From Eukaryota sp. TZLM1-RC (lineage: Eukaryota > Metamonada: BaSk clade), in NCBI GenBank assembly GCA_040285825.1, contig JAUPSS010000010.1, forward strand, positions 806,001 to 870,000: a stretch of 64,000 nt of DNA, read 5' to 3'. Of this stretch, positions 8,181 through 18,560 are shown piece after piece; position 1 is the stretch's first letter, and the number at the start of each line of letters is the position of its first letter. The notes beneath the pieces are model-generated. The model saw nothing but the letters and a program-made list of their open reading frames with translations. It did no database searches and had not been told where the DNA came from. The position numbers and the translations under genes are program-made.

Positions 8181-9694
8181 AGTAAAAAATTCGGGCTCGT
8201 CAATTGGCGTCTAACGTGAAGACAAATTTACCTAAAATTTGTCAATCCTGGACAAAAAACTTTATTCGTGATTTGTAGAGCCCTGGATAAAACAAATGTT
8301 TTTGCAAATAATATTCTTTCACTTTTGCCAGATGAACCATTAGCCAAACCCGAAGAAGTAGTTGTTGATTCTGTTCTTGGACACTACATCAATTTCAATC
8401 TGAATAATTCAAGAGTAAGATTCTTTTTATTAAATGCATGTAAGTTTATCTTGAATCTCCTTCAAAGATTTCCTACTTCTGCTTCCCTTCTGTCCCCATA
8501 TGATAAAATCACCTTTTCATCAAATGAAAAATGAAATTGGTGAGCTTGTTCTCTTTAATCTTAAAATTTCACAATACTTACTCACTTTGTTTTCTCATAT
8601 GCATTGCTGGAAGAGATTTAGAATAATACCTTTAGCTTCTCACAAAGGTTCTGAATTTATTGAGGTACCTTCACAAGTTTTCCAATCTGTGAAAAAATTT
8701 CCAATTATTGAAGGATCATTTTAAAAAACAAAGTTTATCAAAAATACATGTCTGAAACGAATATTCAAACAATGTCCTTACCAAAAATTCAATATCAACA
8801 GAAAAAGTTTGAAAAATAGATTTAACAAAATTTTATTGAAAACTAATGGTAATGAACTGCTTGTGACCTTTGAAGGTAAAAATAATGACTCAGAAAACAC
8901 AGATGAGCTGGATGAACCACCGAAAAAATAGAAGATTAAAAAAAGAAATGAAAAGTGACTCTGATGCCAACAAAACCAGAAAAACACAGTTGAAGGGCAC
9001 TAAAAATGCCACATCGAAGACGTAGACATCCAGTCGAAATTTGTCCTGAAAGGCCCCTTATTGGCGTTGATCTGGGACAATCTAGATTATGTTGTTACTT
9101 CTTAAATGATTATCAATGTGGAGTTATTTCTTGTCCAACTAGCAGAAGATACATGACAAAACTTTCACCCAGTAAACACTCTCCCAACCAATATTCCGTT
9201 CAAAATTTCAACCAATATTTGAACCATTGGAATTTGGTCAGAAGGAAAGTGTACTTGGAAAGTAATCGCCAGAAATGGAAAATAATTAAATTTGATAACC
9301 GCAGACGAAAAGAGAGACGGTTCAGAGAGACTCTCAACAAATTTCAAAGGCTGGCTGGACATCCTGAAAAACTCTACCTTGCTGTGGGGTCTGCTAATTT
9401 CCCTTCCAATTGCCGAAAAGTCAATCGAAATGGATCAGCAAGGGCTTTGCAAAATGGTTGTGTTATCAAAAGGACGTGAAACACTTGTCAACCAGTGAAT
9501 TTAATACAAGCAAACTGTCAAGTTGTTGCATGGCCGAGAATATTCAAGCAGGCTCATGGCAGATGCGTATTTGTACTGCGTGTCAAATAATATATGACAG
9601 ATATATTTCCGCTGCAAAAAATATTCAAATTAAGAAAAAAGCGGAATTGTGGCCGGAAAGATACATTTGCCCAGATGCTCTGTTGAGGAGATGA
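8180..9694 (+). pseudogene. Fanzor (eukaryotic TnpB-like nuclease) relic B
   Basis: Three frames read in turn give a Fanzor-like protein. N-terminal pieces lie at about 8180-8720, including the KRFRIIPLASHKGSEFI stretch typical of the region before the nuclease. The C-terminal half is at 9006-9694: RuvC-I motif IGVDLGQSRL (Asp codon at 9069), then GSANFPSNCR, one frameshift near 9412, and the zinc ribbon with flanking motif EFNTSKLSSCC ... MRICTACQ followed by SAAKNI. The usual RuvC-III Asp of the R-D-x-N-A-A pattern is Tyr here (DRYISAAKNI). Known Fanzors are RNA-guided DNA endonucleases carried by eukaryotic transposons. The altered Asp and frameshifts make this copy inactive. It differs clearly from the relic at 43-46 kb. 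Confidence 0.75.
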
Positions 9695-11465
9695 ATGGGG
9701 AACCTGAGCATACAGAAACAAAAACTTTTGAGACCAATCTACAAATGCCTTAGTAGCATTTGGTGGATCCACTTAGATACATCAAGTCGCGAGGCTTTGT
9801 TCTGTGAAAGCAGTAGGTGTATTTAAGTGAGGTAGCCCATTGATGAAGATCATGATTGTCTTTGCCAAATGATGCTACATGTCTCTTACAGCCTGTGAGT
9901 AGACACCGAGGGAGTTGAACACAGGAGTGAATTTCACAGGGGTGCCTCTACAATAATAATTTCTATTAGCACAACACTACTTAAACCATCAAGTACATTA
10001 CTTGAGATGAACACTGTTTCAGCTTGACTATTGGAGTTCCTCGACTTCTCTGTTCTGTTATCCAGTTTGTGATGAGTCGGATGTATGCTGCTTCTGCAGT
10101 ACTGATCACCTACAAGAGCCATTCATTGGCTTGAATCATTGATCCATTTGCCTCTACCTAAATACCTCTTGTCCAATCTATTCGCTACCCTCTTTCTTGT
10201 CCTTCTTTCTTGTCCTTGTTCTTGTCCTTTCTTTGTCCTTCTTTCTTGTCCTTCTTTCTTGTCCTTCTTTCTTGTCCTTCTTTCTTGTCCTTCTTTCTTG
10301 TCCATCTTTCTTGTTGAGTATACCCTCTCAATCACCATTTCAGACCTAAACCTCGTCCATTTTCTAGATCTGATCCTTTTCTTCAAAGATTTCACTAGTA
10401 GAGTTTCATTTATACATGCTTCTACTTCTCTTCTTTTCTTATTGTTTGCTTATTCACACTTACCACTGTACTATTACTATTACTGTTTCATCTTTGCTCA
10501 ACGTGTTTGATCTTAGTGTTTCATTATCAGCAACCCAATTTAGCTTATTCAAATCATTTATCTCGGAATTTGCGTCAGCTTTCTACAGTCATCTGTTAAT
10601 GGCAGTCAACTTGTTATTGTAGTTTCTATTACTTTCATCAAAGTATTTACAAAAACTTTGAAAAATGAAAAACTTCCCAAAGTTTTTGGCCGATTTTCTT
10701 TTTTCTAAACATTGAGTTATAAATTGTTTTATTAAATTTCGAATATCTTTTTTAAACTTTTACTCCAAAAATAAGCATTCGGAAATGTTAGATTTTGCTG
10801 CTGATTATAAGTTGTTTTAGTTTTACCCCACCGCTGGGACTCGAACCTCGGTTGTTTTGCCAATTTAATCAGTCATCTCTTGTTGATTTTTGCCTTATTT
10901 TATTCTCTCAACACCACATTATTATCTTTTTTACGGTGTTTTACCTTATTTCTGCTAAAGTCTTTTTTAGTTGTTCCTTTGAATTATTCAAAACAATTTA
11001 TGTTTTCATTAATTTTTTGTATCGAATAATTGCATTTCATTTTATTGTTCAAAATTGGGATTTTTTTCTCAGCAAGATTCAATTTTTCAGAGTCTTTACC
11101 AAATTTTGAGAGTAATTCTCTTCATTTGAAGTCTCTTTTCATAAACGAATCAACGACTGAGTATTCATCAATCTTTAAGTTTTTGACTGTTTGAAGTTGA
11201 TTACGGTCAAGAACAGATCTGATCACGTGTGTCTGTATATTCTACATGTTTTTGGATCTTAAATTCATTATTTATTCAATTGTGCTAATTTCAAATGTTC
11301 TTATTACTGACGAAATCGAATAACTGCTCATGATTTTAGTGTTGAAAACATTGCATTATTACAGCTATTTTTGTTTTAATTATTTTTGATCATCATTCGA
11401 AGACATTACTCAATGTTTGAATTGAAAGTTTAAAGTTGATTGGAATGGTATTTAAAGAAATATTG
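9695..11465. other. Non-coding stretch, mostly unassigned
   Basis: No supported gene. It holds the minisatellite at 10191-10315 and several long but low-complexity T-rich frames. No transposon ends could be seen for the Fanzor relic on its left. Confidence 0.4.
10191..10315. repeat. Minisatellite, 13-bp unit
   Basis: Tandem array of TTCTTTCTTGTCC with shorter variants at its left end, about nine units, pyrimidine-rich on the plus strand. The right half (10245-10310) is nearly perfect. It accounts for the repetitive frames predicted on both strands here. Confidence 0.9.
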
Positions 11466-12216
11466 TTAATTTAAAATAAAACTGACAGCTTCATATCTTA
11501 GCATGTCTATCAAGACTTCTGACTTCCTAATATATGCGCCCTGAATGCCTCTTCCCAATGTTCTTCTACTAATGAGTTGATACTTATTACCAAGAATAAA
11601 ACGGAACAAAGAAATGAATCTAGGAGATTCTATCAGCCCGAAAGGTACAATGTCACACACGAAGACATCCACAAGTAGATCTTCAAACGTCTGCTGTTGT
11701 GTAGGAGACAACTGGAGCGAAAATGGTTGTTCTAAGTAATTGGTGACAGCTGGCTGAGGTTGTAGATCCTCTTCAGGGGGAGAGATGTCGAAATTAGGGT
11801 GTTTCTTAGCGTAGTGTGCAATAAGAACAGAAACTGATGTTGAAAGGACATATGTTTGTTCAAGGCAATCATTACAAACACGACGCTCTTCAATGACAAG
11901 CCCACCGTAGAAAAACTTATAAACACCATAGTGATTCAGGATTTTATGACTCTTTTTGGTGTCTGGAGGACAAACACTGTAAGAAAAACCCTCAGAAAGC
12001 TTATCAAGACGGTGTTTAAGTGAACCTCTTTTATTCCAGGGAACATGCATTGAAAAAAAACTAAATTTGATACCAGATTTCGAGTCGACTAAAACTCGAA
12101 CTCAATTGGAACTCGAGTCTGGAAAATCACAACTTGAACTCAACTCGAGCTCGACTGGAGTCAAGTTCGAGTGAAGTCGCAACTCGAAATTTCGAGTCGA
12201 GCTTTGCCCAACTCTA
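11466..12216 (-). mobile_element. hAT transposon 5' end with transposase N-terminus (truncated)
   Basis: A 194-codon frame (12050-11466) encodes a BED-like zinc finger (CNDC ... HYAKKHP) and the hAT segment LVDVFVCDIVPFGLIESPRF; it stops before the catalytic core. Upstream on the same strand lie clustered CTCGA-rich inverted repeats and, at 12216, an end TAGAGTTGGGCAAAGCTCGA that fits hAT terminal inverted repeats. The 3' half of the element is missing; I found no matching left terminus. Confidence 0.8.
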
Positions 12217-12887
12217 CATTATAGGTACTTTGGGTGACACTGGGGGTTTTAGATGACATTGATTTGGCTATAATTGAAAAGAAATTTAAGGAATGGAAAG
12301 TACAAAAATTAAGTTTTACCAAGGCTATAAGGATTTATGGAGGAGCTCTGAAGAAAATTGGATACATTGCAATAGTTCAGTACTGAGACTTGCTGTTAGC
12401 CTTGATAGATAGGTGTCAATTTTTACCGATTGAGAAGAAACAAATTGAGTAACTCAGTAAGCATTAGAATTACAATCTTCAGAAGTATTCTATCGTCTAC
12501 AAATTCAATCGTGTGAGATTAACAGGGATTTAGGTGAGACCCGCTGTCCCATTTGAACACCTGTGAACACCTGTCTGCTCTAGTTTCCCACACATTTTCT
12601 ATCTGTCTTATATTGGGATTTGCTTCTTTAAAGTCTTCCATTGTCAATCTATTCGCAACAATTTCTTGCTGTGCCTCAACATGTTTCTGGTATCAATTAT
12701 TATTAATGTTTATAGGGTCAACTTTTACACAAATAGTTACTTCTTTGTCGTTTGTAGCAAGTATCCACTTCTTCATTGTTTCGTTCATAACTGTACAATG
12801 AGTACCAGTTGTAACTCCTTTGAAATAAACAACCAGCTTTGCAGAGGGATGGAGCACCATTGCTTGGTTTTTGGCTGTTAACTCGTA
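12217..12887. other. Between hAT fragments, nothing assigned
   Basis: No recognised coding motif. The minus-strand hAT copy at 12888-13399 may extend a little into it, but no hAT motif is readable. Confidence 0.3.
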
Positions 12888-13399
12888 CTATTGAGGTCTG
12901 GGGAATCCACAACTGCAAAAGGCAATTCCTGTTTGGTGATAAAAGGCAGCAAATATAAGTCTCGTTCTCGGTGTATTCTCTTCTGTCGTTCTCGTTGGTT
13001 TTCTAGCATCAGCTCGTTTAGGCAAATCTTTACCACAAAAAGATAGAATCAACGTGCCTTTACTAGTTCGAAGACTCACGAAACACTGGTCATTTTTTTG
13101 GACATAACGGTAGGATTTCGACAACTCTTATGTGACTCCAATTGAAAACGATGAGCAGCACATCCAATGAATTGCACATTCAGTATTCTTGCTTATTTCT
13201 GGGACATTTGTCTCCAGTTAGAAATAAAACATTGTGGGATGATTTGGCAAATCTATTTAAAACAATATCGATCAGTTGCTGGGCACCAAAATAAGTATGG
13301 GTCACTGCTAAATCTTCAATGGTTTTGTTCTTATCAATTTCAAACAGGACAATGGCTAGTAAGAAGGATGGTGAACAATTTGGTATAGCTGCAAACATT
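12888..13399 (-). pseudogene. hAT transposase core fragment, host of a nested insertion
   Basis: Minus-strand frames encode HYLGMFAAIP (across the insertion site), IVLFEIDKNKTIED, VLFLTGDKCPRNKQ and IGCAAHRFQLE, matching the hAT RNase H core with its GDNC..NK and GCA.HR motifs. Frameshifts break it after the HRFQ motif. Its upstream part should continue at 14401 and beyond, because the element at 13412-14388 is inserted between the codons for HYL and GMF. Confidence 0.7.
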
Positions 13400-14400
13400 C
13401 CAAGGTAATGCCTATGGGCAAGGCTTGGAAATATTGTATTGCAATATATTAGTATTGGTTTTCAGCCCGCCAATCAATATTGATGAGTGTCAATATATTG
13501 ACAATATTGTTTTCTACTTTCGAAATCGGTTTTTAGAAACTATTAAATCTTTTATAAACTATAACTAATGCTAATTATCAACATTTGTATCTTCCTCTGA
13601 CCATTTTTTATCACACAATTTACGAATAGTTGCAACATTCCACAATTCTCGATTGTACCACAACCATAGCTGAGTTTCAAGACGATTGTTGGACAGCGAA
13701 TTTCGAGTCAGTAGGATGGATATTTTGACTCGAGAAAACAACCGTTCTACCTCAACAGACGTTGCGGAATCCAAGACAAATCCCTGTACTTTCTATTGAG
13801 AGCTCGTCGCTGTTGAGACAAGTCATGAGCTCTTTCAGACAGAGTTTTTTTAGTACCTGCGTCACAGATGTGAACAACAAGTTCGTTTGCTGATATTTCA
13901 AACTTTTCCGATGCATGTTGCTCGCAAAAAGTGAGCTGGTTCTCTTGTCCATCCAATACTTTTAGCACAGCTGTTTCAAACTGTGGGCTACACGACCTGG
14001 GAAGTGGATAAACAGTTTTATGTCGACGGCGCTCACCACAGACTCAACGCCAAACTTCAGTGTCATCAGACGAGGTAGATTCTAAGCTGAAATAAGTTTT
14101 GCAGATGGTTTTGTTTTTAGCCATGTCACATGTAGGAGAAAGCAGGTACCAGAAACGAAGGAAGATATTTTTTCTCTTTCATGGTTTATTTTAATTCGTT
14201 GATGTTGATCATATTGTTGGTGGTTGTCCTTTGAAGAATTATGCTGAATGCTGTACAAATCAAGAGTTTATTCAAGAACATAACACTCCATTTAACATAA
14301 CCAATATTGCCAATATTGCCAATAATTGATATTGGAAACCTGGTGGTCCAATAAATATTGGCCTAATTGTATTGGCAATGCATTATCTCCAAGGTAATGC
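13400..14400. mobile_element. Nested hAT-like element with target duplication
   Basis: Identical 12-bp sequences CCAAGGTAATGC lie at 13400-13411 and 14389-14400; hAT elements duplicate 8 bp, so part of the match may be chance. Between them, minus-strand frames encode a hAT C-terminal dimerisation region: SATSVEVERLFSRVKI and LSNNRLETQLWLWYNRELW (13571-13790), with broken sequence before it. Ends contain ATTGCCAAT-type repeats (ATATTGGC near 14360, GGGCAAGGCTTGG at 13416). It lacks the N-terminal and core parts, so it is an internally deleted copy. Confidence 0.7.
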
Positions 14401-15651
14401 ATATATATAGGTTTTAATACCATTATTATTATTTATTATACTATGTTTTAAGGTAGAAGCTACTTGATCTGAGAGCAATCTAGCATATTCAACAAGAGTG
14501 GTGGAGCAAATAGGTTTTAGTTAAGTTTTGTCACGAACATGTGGTTTGTCAACAAAGTTGTAAAGAAGGGAGTCTTCGATCACTTACTCTAACCTCTTGA
14601 AAATGTTGCTGAACTTGGCTTCAACAATAAACTGTGTCATAGAGAGTTGAGCATGGTATTTGACTATTATCTTCATTCCATTGAGTTTCACAACGTTTTC
14701 TTTGATGAGTTGATCTGTTTCACGAATAATGTCAAGATCAGAGTGATAGACTTCCGTACGAAGATTGTGGATGTTTTTCAGATTAAGTCGACAATCCTAA
14801 TACTTAATTTTCAAGAATGAAAAAACATCAGGCACATGTGTTAAAGCTTTGAGCACCTGAACAGTAAGTATTTCAGCTTCGTCTTGAATCCATGAATGTT
14901 TATAAGTAACTGGAGCTGCCTTACAATATAAAAAAGCTTGAGTATGAGTCCAGTTACATTTATAAACATCAATAGTCCAGACATATTTGATTTCTCCTCT
15001 CAACCTTCTTTTCTCTTCGTTGTTCAAATCATAGCATACATTTAACATACTCACTTTATTGTAGAAACACATTAAACACTACAAAAACAACTATCATACA
15101 TGAGTTGGTGTGTACTCCCTTCATTGATTGGAGAAAGCGTTTAATTTGTTACATCAGTTGAAGCATTCCTTCCCTTTTTTATCTTCTCTACTGCCTGAAA
15201 TACAACATTCTACTATAATAGAGGACTGAGATTCAGTAAAACTACTCATTGGATCTACAAAAGGTTCTAACTTCTCTACACAGTTTTCATTCACATTTCA
15301 AAAAAGTGAATGAGGATCCAAAGCAGTAAAGGTCGGACTGAGAGGACGTTTTGGTGTTGCGTGAAGCTACCATATCCCACAAGGGATTCCTTGATGTGGT
15401 GACTTTCATATCAAAGCCACTTGGAAGAGTCTTGTCAGGGGAAAACATTAAGAGAAAATACAGAAAAACACGAAAATACACTGTATCTGTATTTTCAGGG
15501 TATGGTTTAAATACTAAAAACTCCATCTGGCAAAGTCTTTTGAGGCTTTCCCCAAAATCCACTTTTTTCAGTATCATAAATTCTTTTTCCACCATCCAAA
15601 ATTTTTTTGGTCCTAAACCACCACTTCATTAAATCTGATTGAATGTCGTCA
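14401..15651. other. Unassigned, likely old transposon sequence
   Basis: Minus-strand frames at 14797-15072 (91 codons) and 15287-15595 are open but lack recognised motifs; the latter directly follows the pogo-like transposase on its strand and may be its 3' part. The proximal section should include the 5' part of the hAT copy interrupted at 13400. Confidence 0.3.
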
Positions 15652-16692
15652 TCAATTATTATACAGTTTCAAGATGAAAGTTTTACCAGGATTTGGGAGC
15701 AGACCAGTACTGGTACTCCATTTATTTTCTCTTATCATTTCCAATTTCTTCTCTTCCCAACATTTTGTCCAGATTTGTTTCAACTTCTGAATGGCAAATG
15801 AGTCCGCTGGTTGGGTAAAATGCGTTGAGTTTGCTGGTTGGTACCTTAACTCAGCGTGAATTTCAGTGAGCTTGTCTCTATTGTTGACCACACTTTTAGG
15901 ATCCAAGGAATGATTGGGAGCATTGTCACAGACAATAATGAGCTTGCGGTTGTGTCTGTTCCTTTTCCATATTCTCCTTTCCCCAAAGAACTCTGCAAAC
16001 ACATACGAGTGGACGAAACCCTTTGGAGCTGATCTGTAAGCAACACCTTCAATATGGTCAGGTGTGCCCCGGATTGGATATGAGCTATTTTTGTTCATGA
16101 AAACCAGCATTGTAATATCAACCTTTGCCAAAGAAACTCCAGTTATCTTGACAATCATCGTTAAGCCTTCACCGCCTGCAACAACGTCTGCATATCTAAC
16201 ATCGGTGTCGCCAGTAAACCCCAGAGTTTTTCCATTGTCCATGTTGAAAACGAAATCGGTTTCATCAAAATTACAAATCATGGCCTCTTCAATCGTTCCT
16301 TCTTGGAATTCTGTTTTAGTTTGTCCCAGGTGATATGCGACTTGTCTTTCAATCAAAATTCTCTTCTCATCAGATGTTTGTAATTTCCCCTTTTGAGTTC
16401 GTGCAACAATATCATTCGTTTTCATGAACTGTTGAATCCATCTTGATGAAATACTGTCACAAATTCTTTTTCGGTTAACATCATTGTCTGGAACAAAACT
16501 AGCACTAGAAGCTGCATCTGGTGGTTCCAAGATCTGTTGAGCGAGACCTATCAACATTGATGGAGAGAACTTTACACCTGCCTTCTTTAAACGAGTAAAC
16601 TCATCTATTAATTCACGATACAACCATTGAACCCATTCAGCACGTTTAGGTCCTCTCCCAGATAGCGCTTTGAAATTCACAACATTTCTCAT
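15652..16692 (-). CDS. Pogo-like DDE transposase
   Basis: 346 aa from ATG 16692. An N-terminal helical region (RGPKRAEWVQWLYREL, RLKKAGVKFS) and a DNA-binding-like segment (SSRWIQQFMKTNDI) precede a DDE_1 catalytic domain. Likely catalytic residues are D143 (CNFDETDF), D256 (IIVCDNAPNH) and D297 (THFTQPADSF), the spacing of pogo/Tigger-type Tc1/mariner relatives. The frame is uninterrupted through the core, the longest intact transposase in the window, but it ends at LPNPGKTFILK, where relatives usually continue, so it may be slightly truncated by a stop. Inverted palindromes at 16853-16890 could belong to its 5' end. A 3' terminal repeat was not found. Confidence 0.8.
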   Translation of the reverse strand: MRNVVNFKALSGRGPKRAEWVQWLYRELIDEFTRLKKAGVKFSPSMLIGLAQQILEPPDAASSASFVPDNDVNRKRICDSISSRWIQQFMKTNDIVARTQKGKLQTSDEKRILIERQVAYHLGQTKTEFQEGTIEEAMICNFDETDFVFNMDNGKTLGFTGDTDVRYADVVAGGEGLTMIVKITGVSLAKVDITMLVFMNKNSSYPIRGTPDHIEGVAYRSAPKGFVHSYVFAEFFGERRIWKRNRHNRKLIIVCDNAPNHSLDPKSVVNNRDKLTEIHAELRYQPANSTHFTQPADSFAIQKLKQIWTKCWEEKKLEMIRENKWSTSTGLLPNPGKTFILKLYNN

Positions 16693-16852
16693 TCTTCCCT
16701 GTCTGTTGAAAACAGTGTTTGTTACATCTTGAGAATCTAATTGACTTCTTTATAAAATATTCTTGTCCAGAAATTGTGAAAACATCTTTTATCAGAAACC
16801 ACACTGCTGTTTCAACGAAAATGAAGACAAAATTACTACTGGCATTACCATT

Positions 16853-16884
16853 ATTAGTCTCAGTGAGACTAATTGTCAACTGAG
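16853..16884. repeat. Palindromic GAGACTAAT motif cluster
   Basis: ATTAGTCTC-AGT-GAGACTAAT at 16853-16873 is a perfect 9-bp inverted repeat; a third arm CTGAGACTAATTAG follows at 16881. Related palindromes occur at 20725-20742 and 36866-36886. They may be transposon terminal repeats or a protein-binding site. Confidence 0.6.
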
Positions 16885-17101
16885 ACTAATTAGGGTTGGC
16901 GGTGTAATTTATTGCTGAACTAATATCCAAATAACTAATTTTCTACTGGGTAACACTCAAAGTGAACTTTGTGTAATCATAAAATGTTTTGCAACACAGG
17001 CGACAGTTGACAAAGTTCCCAAAGATACCTATGCTCTGTCACCATAGTCGTATTCATTTTTTTTCGTCAATTGAGAGAATTTCTCTCACTTTAAAACGCA
17101 A

Positions 17102-17834
17102 TTTGCAACAATTTTTCTTACATATTCCTTAATTGTTTTCGCTTTTTGCCATTTTGTGGAGGTCTTATTTTTTCACTACTTTCACCAGCAATGCAATTTA
17201 ACCAATCATCAGGAAAATCAATGTTGGGCAATGATCTAGTACTTAAACCTCCAAAGATCAGCTGAGGGGGTAAAAGTACACTAGATTTGGTAAGAACCTG
17301 TGATTCTTGTTGTTTCTGATCCTTTTTCAGCATAAGTGTAATCAGACAATGGGCACCACGGTGCAAGAGTCTCATCCATCTCCAAAACTAACTTTGGATT
17401 ATATCTGATCAGCATTTCAGACGTCTTTTTCATAGACAATGCTGCTTCATAAGCTTCACTTTGAGAAAGATTTCTCGTCTGGTTACCTTTCGTTTCACCC
17501 ATTTGAGGGTGTTTTCCAGTATTCCTCGTGCCCAGTGTTCACTCAAAATTAGTCCACCACCATTTTCCTTCAGTCGCGCATCTAAACCTGATGATTTCAT
17601 CACAGCCCTGGTTAGACTTTGAATAATAACTGCAGTGACTCTGTCATTGGCTAGTCGAACAGCTTTAATTAAATCTATCAATTCCTTATGTTGTTGAGTT
17701 GGTAGAAGTGTTGGGCGACCCCGTTGCTTTTCTCTTAAAAGTAGCTGTCTTGTGGCTTCTAAAGCTTCTTCTTGGGTTGAATAAATATCTATCATTTCCT
17801 GTAGAATAGAATTAAAAGCAGTCCGCCAATTCAT
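17102..17834 (-). pseudogene. Second pogo-like transposase, frameshifted and truncated
   Basis: Minus-strand frames 17834-17430, 17502-17281 and 17375-17118 together give a Tc1/mariner-type protein: RGRPTLLPTQQHKELI, GGLILSEHWARGIL and KWVKRKVTRRE, then VLEMDETLAPWCPLSDYTYA with the first catalytic Asp, and finally LPPQLIFGGLSTRSLP and FPDDW. At least two frameshifts separate these and the second and third catalytic Asp are absent. It belongs to a different lineage from the copy at 15.7-16.7 kb. Confidence 0.75.
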
Positions 17835-18289
17835 AACGACCTAGTTGTAAGTTTCAAGATGCTATGATGTAGCACAGCTTGAGGCGCACTGTGTTGATTT
17901 CTGCGGATCCATAAAACATCTTCTAATTGCTGAGCTTTATCTACTATATTATACGTAGAAGGATGGTCCACAATACTATTATCAGGGAAAGCAGATACAA
18001 GAACGCTATTAAGCTTATCTGATCTATTGGGGGGAGAAGTCATGTTGTTGGAAATGTCTTCGCCAGATGAGACACCAAATGAGGAACAACAAAGGGTAAA
18101 AGTTTACTTTGAACAAGACGAGGTTGTTTTGTAGGTGGTGAAGAGACCATGCTAAATGATATGACAAAAAAGTTCGGCGATAAGAAAATAATCGCCCAAT
18201 TAATAGGCGTCCAATTTTTTTGGCGTCCAAAATTTTAGGAAACACGATGGGAATTGTCGTGCAGTGAGAAAATTGTCGTTCGTGGAGTG
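17835..18289. other. Unassigned between transposon relics
   Basis: Minus-strand frames at 17831-18043 and 18024-18245 are open but without motifs. The first stands just upstream of the pogo-like pseudogene and may be its decayed N-terminus. Confidence 0.3.
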
Positions 18290-18560
18290 GTGTTATCAGT
18301 CTGGACCAAAACGATAAACATCACATCCTACCAGTGGTATTTTTAGCAACCGAGCTAGCTTCTTGTTTGCTCTACAATTGTCTGCAGTAATAAATAAATC
18401 ACTGTTCAGCGTTTGTTTACATTGCTGTAAAGTAACATCTAAAAGATCCCTCATCTGTTCGAAACAGATTGAGTTGGAGACATGTCTGCAAAATGAAGAT
18501 CACTATTGATTTCGAAAGGGGAAAGGGACAACAAGAACAAAGAATTGTGGGATAGTATTC
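18290..18560 (-). pseudogene. hAT transposase core fragment
   Basis: Reading the minus strand gives LFLLSLSPFEINSDL, then (after a frameshift) FEQMRDLLDVTLQQCKQT and LFITADNCRANKKLA, followed by LLKIPLVGCDVYRF. This is the hAT RNase H segment with the DNC..NK motif. No hAT ends or other domains are readable nearby. Divergent from the copy at 13 kb. Confidence 0.65.

Noticed and set aside
10123-10510. Open frames across the 10.2 kb minisatellite
   Set aside because: They are products of the 13-bp tandem repeat (RRTRKKDKKEGQE-type and Cys/Leu-rich strings), not genes.
10828-10862. tRNA-like T-arm (GGGACTCGAACC) on the minus strand
   Set aside because: No matching acceptor, D-arm or anticodon arm could be folded from the flanks.
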